Below are positions 1-5,936 of a DNA stretch of 9,160 nucleotides, in pieces. The stretch lies in assembly GCA_044868325.1 (NCBI GenBank), contig JBIOWI010000026.1, positions 1 to 9,160 of the forward strand. Reading direction: 5' to 3'. The notes below the pieces were generated by a model that worked only from the letters and a program-made list of their open reading frames with translations, did not search any database and was not told the DNA's origin. Source of the DNA: AWTP1-13 sp044868325 (GTDB lineage: Bacteria; Pseudomonadota; Alphaproteobacteria; Rhizobiales; Hyphomicrobiaceae). Both the position numbers and the translations under genes were made by a program. Each line of letters begins with the position of its first letter. Position 1 is the stretch's first letter.

Positions 1-1
1 G

Positions 2-82
2 GATCACCCTGCGGTGCTGGCATTGGCCGTGAACTTGCTTGGCGACTGGCTGCGCGATGCGCTCAACCCCAGGCTCCGGTAG
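2..82 (+). CDS. dppC: Peptide ABC transporter permease, DppC-like, C-terminal end only
   Basis: Reading from base 2, the frame gives 26 residues ending in NLLGDWLRDALNPRLR and a TAG stop. This tail is typical of the second inner-membrane permease (DppC/OppC/GsiD type) of dipeptide/oligopeptide importers, where the final cytoplasmic segment reads NLLGDxLRDxLDPR. The gene is cut by the window edge, so its start and membrane segments are not visible. The next genes on the same strand are the two ATPases of such a system, in the usual permease-permease-ATPase-ATPase order, and this strongly supports the call. The exact substrate class (dipeptide, oligopeptide, glutathione or nickel) cannot be decided from this fragment. 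Confidence 0.85.
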   Translation, partial: DHPAVLALAVNLLGDWLRDALNPRLR

Positions 83-157
83 GATGCCACGCAGAGAGCC
101 AGGTGCACCTGAAGTTCATCGCCGCGATGTAGTAACGCGGTCAGACCCGGCAGCACC

Positions 158-1156
158 ATGACCGAGCCTGTTCTGTCCGTCCGAGACTTGAAGGTGGGGT
201 TCCCGACGCGGCGGGGGACTCTCATCGCCGTCGATGGCGTCTCGTTCGACATCGGGGCCGGCGAGGTGCTGGGCGTGGTTGGAGAATCGGGCGCCGGCAA
301 GTCGATTACCGGTGCCGCCATCATTGGCCTGCTGGAGCCGCCTGGGCGCATTCTGGGCGGCGAGGTGCGCTTGAGCGGCCAGCGCATCGACACGCTGCCG
401 GCCGAGGCCATGCGCAAAATGCGGGGCAAACGCATCGGCATGGTGTTCCAGGACCCGCTCACCAGCCTCAACCCGCTCTACCGCATCGGCGACCAGATCG
501 TGGAGACCATCCGCACCCATGCCGACGTCTCGGCCGCTGCCGCGCGCGAGCGGGCCGTGGCCTTGCTGCAGGAGGCGGGCATCCAGGGCGCCGAGGCGCG
601 CCTCGACAGCTACCCGCACGAGTTCTCCGGCGGCATGCGCCAGCGCGTCGTGCTGGCGCTGGCGCTGTGCGCCGAGCCCGACCTCGTCATTGCCGACGAG
701 CCCACCACCGCGCTCGATGTCTCCATCCAGGCCCAGATCATCGCCCTTCTCAAGCGGCTGGCGCAGGAGCGCGGCACGGCTACGCTGCTCATCACCCACG
801 ATATGGGCGTAATCGCCGAGATGGCCGACCGGGTGGCGGTGATGTACGCCGGCCGCATCGTCGAGATCGGCCCGGTGCGCGACGTGGTGCTCAACCCGCA
901 CCATCCCTACACACGGGGGCTGATGGGCGCCATCCCGCCGGTGGCGGCGCGCGCGCCGCGCCTCACCCAGATTCCGGGCGCCATGCCGCGGCTCGATTCG
1001 ATCCCGGCCGGGTGCGCTTTTCACCCGCGCTGCTCCCATGCCTTCGACCGCTGCATGCGTGAAAGGCCGGATCGTCTGGCCGTAGGGGCAGCCAGCGAGG
1101 CGGCCTGCTGGCTCTATGCGGAGCCGCGCGTCGAGCCGGCCGGGGCCGGAGCATGA
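158..1156 (+). CDS. dppD: Peptide ABC transporter ATP-binding protein, DppD-like
   Basis: This 332-residue cytoplasmic ATPase would power peptide import together with DppF and the two permeases. All nucleotide-binding motifs are visible: Walker A GESGAGKS (42-49), Q-loop Gln98 in FQDP, signature FSGGMRQR (156-163), Walker B DLVIADEP (175-182) and H-loop His214. The C-terminal oligopeptide-transporter domain starts near residue 235 with the NPHHPYT motif. It contains four cysteines (286, 292, 299, 317) in the spacing that binds a [4Fe-4S] cluster in characterised DppD proteins. The length is normal for the family. The ATG at 158 has only a weak ribosome site (CCGGCAG just upstream), but it places the ABC domain at the usual distance from the N-terminus. 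The gene follows the permease by 75 bp, and its stop overlaps the dppF start. OppD-, GsiA- and nickel-type names remain possible. Confidence 0.93.
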   Translation: MTEPVLSVRDLKVGFPTRRGTLIAVDGVSFDIGAGEVLGVVGESGAGKSITGAAIIGLLEPPGRILGGEVRLSGQRIDTLPAEAMRKMRGKRIGMVFQDPLTSLNPLYRIGDQIVETIRTHADVSAAAARERAVALLQEAGIQGAEARLDSYPHEFSGGMRQRVVLALALCAEPDLVIADEPTTALDVSIQAQIIALLKRLAQERGTATLLITHDMGVIAEMADRVAVMYAGRIVEIGPVRDVVLNPHHPYTRGLMGAIPPVAARAPRLTQIPGAMPRLDSIPAGCAFHPRCSHAFDRCMRERPDRLAVGAASEAACWLYAEPRVEPAGAGA

Positions 1157-2163
1157 GCGCGCCGCCGCTCGTCGAGGTCGAGGGCCTTACCCGCGTCTTC
1201 GACGTTTCCAAGCCCTGGCTCGAGCGCACCCTGGCGCGCGAAGGGCGCCGGCAGCTGGCGGCGGTGAACGGCGTGTCGTTCTCCATCGCCCGCGGCGAGA
1301 CGCTGGCGCTCGTGGGCGAGTCCGGCTCCGGCAAGTCCACGGTGGCGCGCATGACGGTGGGGCTCCTGCAGCCCACGGCCGGCCGCGTCGCCATCGACGG
1401 CGTCGATATGTGGGCGCCAAGGCATTGGGCCTCGCAGCGGCGGGAGCGCCAGCGGCTGCGCCGGCGCCTGCAGATGATCTTCCAGGACCCGTTCGCCAGC
1501 CTCAACCCGCGCTGGCGCGTTAAGCGCATCGTCGCCGACCCGATCAAGGCCTTCGGCCTCGCCAAGGACCGGCACGAGACCGAGCACCGGGTCGCCGAGC
1601 TGTTGCGCCTCGTCGGTCTCGACCCGGCCGACGGCGCCAAGTATCCGCACGAGTTCTCCGGCGGCCAGCGCCAGCGCATCTGTATTGCCCGTGCGCTCTC
1701 CTCGATGCCGGAGTTCCTGGTGTGCGACGAGCCCACCAGCGCGCTCGACGTGTCGGTGCAGGCGCAGATCCTGAACCTGATGCGCGACCTGCAGGAGCGG
1801 TTGGGCCTCTCCTACCTGTTCATCAGCCACAACCTGGCCGTGGTGCGCCACATGGCGACGCGCATCGGCGTCATGTATCTGGGCCGCATCGTCGAGATGG
1901 CGCCGGCGGCGGAGCTGTTCGAGGCTCCGCGCCACCCCTACACGCGCATGCTGCTCGACGCGCTCCCCGACCTCGCCATGACCGGCCGTCCGCGCCGCTC
2001 CATAGAGGGCGAGATTCCCAACCCCATCGCCCCGCCCCCCGGCTGCGCCTTCCATCCCCGCTGCCCACATGCGTACGAGCCGTGCCGGATCGACGTGCCG
2101 GCGCTGGTGGAGCGGGGTGGTCGGGCGGCGGCGTGCCATGCGGTGGAGGCGGGGCGAATCTAG
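1153..2163 (+). CDS. dppF: Peptide ABC transporter ATP-binding protein, DppF-like
   Basis: This is the second ATPase of the importer, 336 residues, expected to pair with the upstream DppD at the inner face of the membrane. The motifs are complete: Walker A GESGSGKS (55-62), Q-loop Gln111, signature FSGGQRQR (168-175), Walker B EFLVCDEP (187-194) and H-loop His226. The C-terminal oligopeptide-transporter domain contains PRHPYTRMLL (259-268) and four cysteines (298, 304, 311, 328) spaced like the iron-sulfur site of this family. An insert around residues 88-107, rich in Arg and Gln before the Q-loop, is common in DppF/OppF proteins. The ATG overlaps the dppD stop as ATGA, a clear sign of translational coupling. 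No peptide-binding protein gene is visible; it may lie upstream of the window. Confidence 0.93.
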   Translation: MSAPPLVEVEGLTRVFDVSKPWLERTLAREGRRQLAAVNGVSFSIARGETLALVGESGSGKSTVARMTVGLLQPTAGRVAIDGVDMWAPRHWASQRRERQRLRRRLQMIFQDPFASLNPRWRVKRIVADPIKAFGLAKDRHETEHRVAELLRLVGLDPADGAKYPHEFSGGQRQRICIARALSSMPEFLVCDEPTSALDVSVQAQILNLMRDLQERLGLSYLFISHNLAVVRHMATRIGVMYLGRIVEMAPAAELFEAPRHPYTRMLLDALPDLAMTGRPRRSIEGEIPNPIAPPPGCAFHPRCPHAYEPCRIDVPALVERGGRAAACHAVEAGRI

Positions 2164-2334
2164 GAAAGCGAAAGTGAAGGTGCTGTCGCAGTCAGCGCGC
2201 TGAAGTCGGAACCGTGGCGATTTCCTGAACCATCGATGAATGACGCTTTGTTCAGATGCAAGAGAATCGGTTGCGCAGGAACCTTGCAATATGGCAAGCG
2301 TTAACGCTCGCTGGGGTTCGAACGGAGAACCAGT
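2164..2334. other. Intergenic region between the transporter operon and the His-rich gene
   Basis: These 171 bp contain no credible gene. They are less GC-rich than their surroundings, which fits a promoter for the next operon, but no convincing -35/-10 pair could be picked. A short hairpin is visible, with arms CTTGC (2283-2287) and GCAAG (2294-2298), next to a 12-bp palindrome at 2297-2308. No hairpin with a U-run follows dppF, so I cannot place a terminator for the transporter operon. Confidence 0.5.
2297..2308. promoter_or_regulatory. Perfect 12-bp palindrome, possible operator
   Basis: AGCGTTAACGCT is a perfect dyad lying 26 bp before the start codon of the His-rich protein gene and just ahead of its GGAG ribosome site (2324-2327). 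Its place in an otherwise non-coding promoter region suggests a binding site for a dimeric regulator. No known regulator motif is recognised, and a chance palindrome is quite possible. Confidence 0.25.
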
Positions 2335-2655
2335 ATGAGCACTCACAAGGTGTCTATGGTCGCGACTGTGCTGGCCCTGGCCCTATTCGTTCCTGCCGCG
2401 CCTGCTTCCGCACATGACGATGACGACAGCTACTATCGTTACGGCTACTACTCCGATCGCCACGCCCGGGACCACGCGAGGCATGGGCGATTCCATCGCC
2501 GTATCGACGGGGAGCACGATCGCGCCCATTCGGAAGGGTTCTATAGCCGGGAGGAGCATCGCGCCTATCATCGGTACCAGCGCCATCGGCATGGACATTT
2601 CCACGATGACCACCCTGGCACGCGGCACGATCACTACCCGCGTGGTCACTACTGA
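2335..2655 (+). CDS. Small exported histidine-rich protein of unknown function
   Basis: The product has 106 residues. A classic Sec signal peptide covers residues 1-26: short Lys-containing n-region, hydrophobic core VATVLALALFV, and a cleavage-like ASA before His27. The predicted mature part is about 80 residues, of which 17 are His, together with many Arg, Asp and Tyr. It starts with HDDDD and ends in a dense HRHGHFHDDH-type tail. It has no cysteine and no recognised fold. The composition suggests periplasmic binding of a transition metal or a charged surface, but that is inference from composition only. The start is supported by GGAG at 2324-2327, seven bases before the ATG. Its stop lies 4 bp before the GTG start of the DUF2066 gene, so the two are probably co-translated. 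Similar small secreted His/Arg-rich proteins occur in alphaproteobacteria, without a firm function that I can name. Confidence 0.8.
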   Translation: MSTHKVSMVATVLALALFVPAAPASAHDDDDSYYRYGYYSDRHARDHARHGRFHRRIDGEHDRAHSEGFYSREEHRAYHRYQRHRHGHFHDDHPGTRHDHYPRGHY

Positions 2656-2659
2656 GATT

Positions 2660-3532
2660 GTGCACACCCGGCCGGGCGGCGGCTTCGGCCGGGCGTGCTG
2701 CGCCGCGCCTCAATATCTGGCGGTATTGCTCGTGTTGGTGTGGAGCGCGGCGAGCGGCCATGACGCGGCAGCCAGCGCCGCGCCCGATCTCTACCAGGCC
2801 AGGACTAGGGTTACGGGGCAGACGGCGGAGGGCCGCAGCCCGGCCATCGCCCGATGCCTGGCGGATGTCCTGGTCAAGGTCTCCGGCGATGCCACATTGC
2901 TCGGCGATCCGCGTGTTGCTGCGATGGCCAAGCAGGCCGGCGCCCTGGTGAAGGACTTCCGCTATCGCGACCTCATGGCTGGCCTGCCGACCAACGACGA
3001 GCAGGGCACGCGCGACCGGCCCTACGAGTTGACCGTGAATTTCGACGCCGCCGGCATCGACGCTGCCCTTACAGCCCTCGGGCGCAAGCCGTGGACGGCG
3101 GAGCGGCCGCGCCTGGCAGTGCTCCTCAGCGTTCGCCAAGGTGCCGCCTCCTATATGCTCACCGCGGACGGCAGCCGCGGGTCGGTCATGCGCGAGGCGC
3201 TCGCGGAGGCGGCTGAGCGGGTGGGCTTGCGGGCTCTCCTGCCGAGCGAGGGGGTGTTGGCCGGGTTGGCCTTGAAGGCCGGGGCATGGCCGCCGGCCGA
3301 TCGCGCGAAGCTCGATGCCGCCGCCAAAGCGGCCGGCGGCGATGTCGCCCTTGCCGGCCGCCTCGTCTGGAGCGATGCCGCCCTTGGCTGGATTGCCGAA
3401 TGGCAACTGGCCGGCAAGGGCCGCCCCAACCGCTGGCAGCTGCGCGGCGTGAGCTTCGACGACGCCTTCCGCAGCGCCATGCGCGGCGCCGCGCAGATCC
3501 TGTCGGGCCATGGCTCGCCGCAAGTGCCGTGA
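2660..3532 (+). CDS. DUF2066 domain-containing exported protein
   Basis: With the GTG start at 2660 this is a 290-residue protein with an N-terminal hydrophobic export segment (YLAVLLVLVWSAASG, about 19-33) and a cleavage-like AAASA near 37-41. The remainder matches the DUF2066 pattern as I know it: an ALADVLVKVSGD-like segment (actual residues 67-77, CLADVLVKVSGD), the DFRYRDL stretch (99-105), YELTVNFDAAGIDAALTALG (122-141), and W145 followed by RPRLAVLLSV (149-158). The function of DUF2066 proteins is unknown; they are envelope-located in proteobacteria. The same frame stays open back to 2414 inside the His-rich gene. I reject that longer form because its extra 82 residues are an out-of-frame shadow rich in Thr and Ile, and they would bury the signal peptide. 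No Shine-Dalgarno sequence precedes the GTG, so initiation probably relies on coupling to the stop 4 bp upstream. Confidence 0.8.
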   Translation: MHTRPGGGFGRACCAAPQYLAVLLVLVWSAASGHDAAASAAPDLYQARTRVTGQTAEGRSPAIARCLADVLVKVSGDATLLGDPRVAAMAKQAGALVKDFRYRDLMAGLPTNDEQGTRDRPYELTVNFDAAGIDAALTALGRKPWTAERPRLAVLLSVRQGAASYMLTADGSRGSVMREALAEAAERVGLRALLPSEGVLAGLALKAGAWPPADRAKLDAAAKAAGGDVALAGRLVWSDAALGWIAEWQLAGKGRPNRWQLRGVSFDDAFRSAMRGAAQILSGHGSPQVP

Positions 3533-3593
3533 GATCGTGAAGTCGTGAAGGCGCGGAGCCGATCTCACGACCTCACGACTTCACGACCTCACG
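3528..3593. repeat. 8-bp iterated repeat forming a long imperfect hairpin
   Basis: The right part (3573-3593) is a run of TCACGACC / TCACGACT / TCACGACC / TCACG units, an 8-bp period. The left part (3528-3548) is its inverted counterpart, with CGTGAGAT and CGTGAAGT units. The two 21-bp arms pair with a single mismatch (A3534 against C3587) around a 24-nt loop. A second pairing, CGTGAGATCG (3528-3537) with its exact complement at 3560-3569, competes with it. The left arm includes the DUF2066 stop codon (3530-3532). A run of six A follows on the + strand, so this is not a canonical terminator for the + genes, although the hairpin may still stabilise the mRNA end. Similar TCACGACT-type repeats are common between genes in GC-rich alphaproteobacteria. 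Confidence 0.75.
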
Positions 3594-3645
3594 AAAAAAG
3601 TGTTGGGTCTTCGCGTTCTCTCGAACCAACCCCCAAGATCCGCCC

Positions 3646-4671
3646 ATGTCCCAGCACTTCGCCTCCGACAACAACGCCGGCCTCTGCCCCGAGGCGCTGG
3701 AGGCCCTGCTGGCCGCGAACCGCGAGGGCCATGCCGTGGGCTACGGCGGCGATGCCTGGACGGAGCGGGCGTGCAGCGCGTTGCAGGCGCTGTTCGAAAC
3801 CGACTGCGCGGTGTTCTTCGTCTTCAGCGGCACGGCGGCCAATGCCCTGGCGCTGGCGCAGGTCTGCCGCTCCTACCACGCCGTCGTCGCCCACGCCGAG
3901 AGCCACGTGGCAACCGACGAGGCGGGCGCGGTGGGCTTCTTCAGCGGCGGCGCCTGGCTCCTCACCGCCGACACCCCGCTCGCCAAGCTGACGCCCCAGG
4001 CTGTGGAGGCGCTGGCAGCGGGCGGGCGCGGCGTGCACAGCGTCAAGCCGCGGGCGCTGTCGCTCACGCAGGCCACCGAGATGGGCACCGTCTACAGCCG
4101 GGAGGAGCTCGCGGCGCTCACCGAGACGGCGCGCCGGCACGGCCTCGCGGTGCACATGGACGGCGCCCGCCTCGCCAATGCTGTGGCCGCGCTCGGCTGC
4201 ACCCCGGCGGACGTCACCTGGCGCGCGGGCGTGGACGTGCTGTGCCTCGGCGGGGTGAAGAACGGGCTCGCCGCAGGCGAGGCGGTGCTGTTCTTCGACA
4301 AGGCCCTGGCGCAGGAGTTCGAGTGGCGCATCAAGCAGGCCGGCCATCTCAATTCCAAGATGCGCCTCGTCACGGCGCCCTGGGCCGGGCTGCTGGAGAG
4401 CGGCGCCTGGCTCCGCAACGCCCGCCACGCCAACGCCATGGCGCAGCGCCTGTGGCAGGGCATCTCCAAGATGCCGGGCGTCGAGGCCATGGCCCCCGTC
4501 GAGAGCAACGCCGTATTCGTGCGGATGCCCAGGGGGGTGGCGGACGTGCTCTGGCAGAAGGGCTGGCGCTTCTACCCGTGGGGCGAGGGCTACCGCCTGA
4601 TGTGCGCCTGGGACACGGCGCCGGAGACGGTGGACCGGTTCGTAGGGTGCGTTAGCGCCGAAGGCGCGTAA
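3646..4671 (+). CDS. ltaE: Threonine aldolase family PLP-dependent enzyme (low-specificity L-threonine aldolase)
   Basis: The product has 341 residues, close to the family's usual 330-350. Such enzymes cleave L-threonine or L-allo-threonine to glycine and acetaldehyde using pyridoxal phosphate in the cytoplasm. Visible features are the N-terminal FASDNNAG substrate loop (5-12), the phosphate-binding SGTAAN (61-66), His87 in the HAESHVATDEAGA stretch (83-95), MDGARL (171-176) with Asp172 placed to contact the pyridine nitrogen, and Lys205 in CLGGVKNGL (200-208) as the PLP Schiff-base lysine. The ATG at 3646 begins directly before the conserved N-terminus, although no good ribosome site is seen. 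Residues 333-341 (VGCVSAEGA) and the stop codon are encoded by a REP-type repeat, so the natural C-terminus has been replaced. Another beta-eliminating lyase of the same fold cannot be excluded. Confidence 0.88.
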   Translation: MSQHFASDNNAGLCPEALEALLAANREGHAVGYGGDAWTERACSALQALFETDCAVFFVFSGTAANALALAQVCRSYHAVVAHAESHVATDEAGAVGFFSGGAWLLTADTPLAKLTPQAVEALAAGGRGVHSVKPRALSLTQATEMGTVYSREELAALTETARRHGLAVHMDGARLANAVAALGCTPADVTWRAGVDVLCLGGVKNGLAAGEAVLFFDKALAQEFEWRIKQAGHLNSKMRLVTAPWAGLLESGAWLRNARHANAMAQRLWQGISKMPGVEAMAPVESNAVFVRMPRGVADVLWQKGWRFYPWGEGYRLMCAWDTAPETVDRFVGCVSAEGA

Positions 4672-4677
4672 CGCACC
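4642..4677 (+). repeat. REP-type palindromic element, copy 1 (GTAG-headed hairpin)
   Basis: The element begins with GTAG (4642-4645). A hairpin follows: outer arms GGTGCGTTA (4646-4654) and TAACGCACC (4669-4677), inner arms GCGCC (4655-4659) and GGCGC (4663-4667), a GAA loop and one unpaired G at 4668. A GTAG head followed by a bulged hairpin is the known signature of REP sequences mobilised by REP-associated tyrosine transposases (RAYTs). The element contains the last nine codons and the TAA stop (4669-4671) of the aldolase gene. Confidence 0.85.
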
Positions 4678-4694
4678 ATGGGTCGGCCAATGAC

Positions 4695-4728
4695 GGTGCG
4701 TTACGCGCTTCGCGCTAACGCACCCTAC
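4695..4728 (-). repeat. REP-type palindromic element, copy 2 (inverted partner)
   Basis: Read on the minus strand from 4728 this is GTAG, then outer arms GGTGCGTTA and TAACGCACC around inner arms GCGC and GCGC, a GAA loop and the same single unpaired G. It is thus copy 1 with one fewer inner base pair, in the opposite orientation and 17 bp away. The two GTAG heads face outward, as in a REP doublet (REPIN/BIME-like arrangement). The pair sits between convergent genes, where such structures often act as bidirectional transcript ends. Confidence 0.85.
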
Positions 4729-4755
4729 AGGCCACGGGCGCGCCGCCAGCGCGCG

Positions 4756-5700
4756 TCAACGGATGGCGATGGGGTTGATGATCCCTTGCACCGCGCCGGT
4801 GATTCTGGGGACACCGAGGACGAACAGGAACTCGTAGCCCTTGTCGGCGGCCAGCGCCGCCGTGTTCATGTTCTCCAGGATGTAGGTGCCGTTCATTGGC
4901 AGCAGGATCTGGTGCACCTCGAAGATATTCTTCGATTCGAAGGGCACGACCTCCAGGCCCCACGTGTCGGCGCCGACGGCGACGACACCCTTGCCCACGA
5001 GATACTTGGCGCCGTCCACCCCAAGTCCCGGCTCGCCCGCATTGTAGCGCTTGTCGTCCTTGCCGATGAGACCGACCCAGCCGGTGTGGAACAGGACGAC
5101 GTCACCCTGCCGGATCTCCACCCCCTGCTTCTTGGCGACCTCGTCGATCTCCTTGCTGTTGAAGGCGGTGCCTTCCTTGACCATGTCGGTGCCGAAATGC
5201 GCGGCCATGTCGAGCAGCACGCCACGCGCGACGAGCGGCGGCAGCTTCTCCACGCCGAACTTCTTGAGGCCCGTGGGATCGGCGAAATCGGCGTTCTTGT
5301 TGCCGTTGTAGTGGACGTACCCCACGCCGATGTGGCCGAGGCCGTCGATCTGGCTGCCCACGCCCACCCAGCCGTCGATGATGTCGTCGTTGTACGTGGT
5401 CTTGCTCGGGCCGAGGCCGTCGATGCCCGCCTGCCCCGGCTGCACGATGGTGATCTTAAAGCTGCGCGGCGGATAGGCCGGCGTCTTGGAGTTGGTCTCG
5501 ATGCCGAGATTGTAGGTCTTGCCGACCTTGACCAGCTGGGCCGCCTTCACGACCAGCTCCGGCTTGATGTAGTTGGCCGCGCCGAGCTCGTCGTTGGTGC
5601 CCCATTTCGATTTGGTCCAGTCCTGCGCCGCGGCCGGGAGCGACAGTCCGATGCATGCGAATGGAAGGATGAGAGCAAGAGTGCCGATCTTTCTGGGCAT
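4756..5700 (-). CDS. Exported cyclase-family (kynurenine formamidase-like) hydrolase
   Basis: From the ATG at 5698-5700 the protein has 314 residues with a signal peptide: MPRK, then hydrophobic core LALILPFACIGLSL, cleavage after AAAQ near residue 26. GGGGA lies seven bases before this ATG, so I prefer it to an in-frame ATG 57 bp upstream that would bury the signal peptide. The mature part resembles the cyclase superfamily (kynurenine formamidase, isatin hydrolase), metal-dependent hydrolases of amide or cyclic-imide-like bonds. The metal-binding region reads GSQIDGLGHIG (115-125). Asp119 and His123 fit the HxGTHxDxxxH motif, but the motif's second His is Gln117 and the first is not seen. 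Other family-like parts are VVLFHTGW (201-208), ADTWGLE (244-250) and VHQILLPMNGTYILENMN (262-279) with Glu276. The substrate is unknown. It diverges from the oxidoreductase gene and converges on the aldolase gene. Confidence 0.85.
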   Translation of the reverse strand: MPRKIGTLALILPFACIGLSLPAAAQDWTKSKWGTNDELGAANYIKPELVVKAAQLVKVGKTYNLGIETNSKTPAYPPRSFKITIVQPGQAGIDGLGPSKTTYNDDIIDGWVGVGSQIDGLGHIGVGYVHYNGNKNADFADPTGLKKFGVEKLPPLVARGVLLDMAAHFGTDMVKEGTAFNSKEIDEVAKKQGVEIRQGDVVLFHTGWVGLIGKDDKRYNAGEPGLGVDGAKYLVGKGVVAVGADTWGLEVVPFESKNIFEVHQILLPMNGTYILENMNTAALAADKGYEFLFVLGVPRITGAVQGIINPIAIR

Positions 5701-5936
5701 AGGCGTTTCCCCGTTGTTTTTTGCGGCGCCACAAGGCGCACCACGGAGAGTCTGCACTCCCGCATGGCACGAATGGGGCGACGATCGCCGTCGGTGCGTC
5801 GGAAGGAGGCTTCCCCGGCAGCTTCTCGCCCGCGCCGGGAGCGCCCCCCGGGCTTTGCGAGGCGGGGGAAGCCCGCCTTGGCCAAGCGGTCGAACTCGGC
5901 TAGCGTAGCGACCAACCGCTACCGCCGGAACCTTGC
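5701..5936. other. Divergent intergenic region with GC-rich hairpins
   Basis: These 236 bp separate the cyclase gene (-) and the oxidoreductase gene (+) and must hold both promoters. No gene is credible here. Two overlapping hairpins exclude each other: a 9-bp perfect pairing of GGCTTCCCC (5808-5816) with GGGGAAGCC (5865-5873), and a local one of GGCGGG (5861-5866) with CCCGCC (5872-5877). A small GCGCC-ACAA-GGCGC hairpin lies at 5726-5739, upstream of the cyclase start. No known riboswitch consensus is recognised, and the structures may simply reflect high GC. Confidence 0.45.
5878..5906 (+). promoter_or_regulatory. Weak sigma70-like promoter candidate for the oxidoreductase operon
   Basis: TTGGCC (5878-5883) and TAGCGT (5901-5906) are separated by 17 bp, and the -10 box ends 30 bp before the ATG at 5937. 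The matches to consensus are only four of six and three of six, so this rests on position and spacing more than on sequence. Confidence 0.2.

Noticed and set aside
1114..2346. 410-codon minus-strand frame opposite dppF
   Set aside because: Antisense shadow of a gene with complete ABC ATPase motifs; low-complexity composition and no domain.
2414..2659. N-terminal extension of the DUF2066 gene inside the His-rich gene
   Set aside because: The extension reads the His-rich gene out of frame and would bury the export signal; the GTG at 2660 lies 4 bp after the upstream stop.
2354..3568. 404-codon minus-strand frame opposite the His-rich and DUF2066 genes
   Set aside because: Shadow frame; both + genes have signal peptides and plausible starts, and the antisense product is low in complexity.
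3573..3593. CRISPR-like array
   Set aside because: The units are 8 bp with no unique spacers between them and there are no cas genes.
3528..3600. Rho-independent terminator after the DUF2066 gene
   Set aside because: The hairpin is strong, but it is followed by a run of A, not T, on the + strand, and no gene on the minus strand ends here.
5701..5936. Molybdenum cofactor (Moco) riboswitch before the oxidoreductase gene
   Set aside because: Only generic GC hairpins are present; I could not recognise the conserved Moco RNA core.
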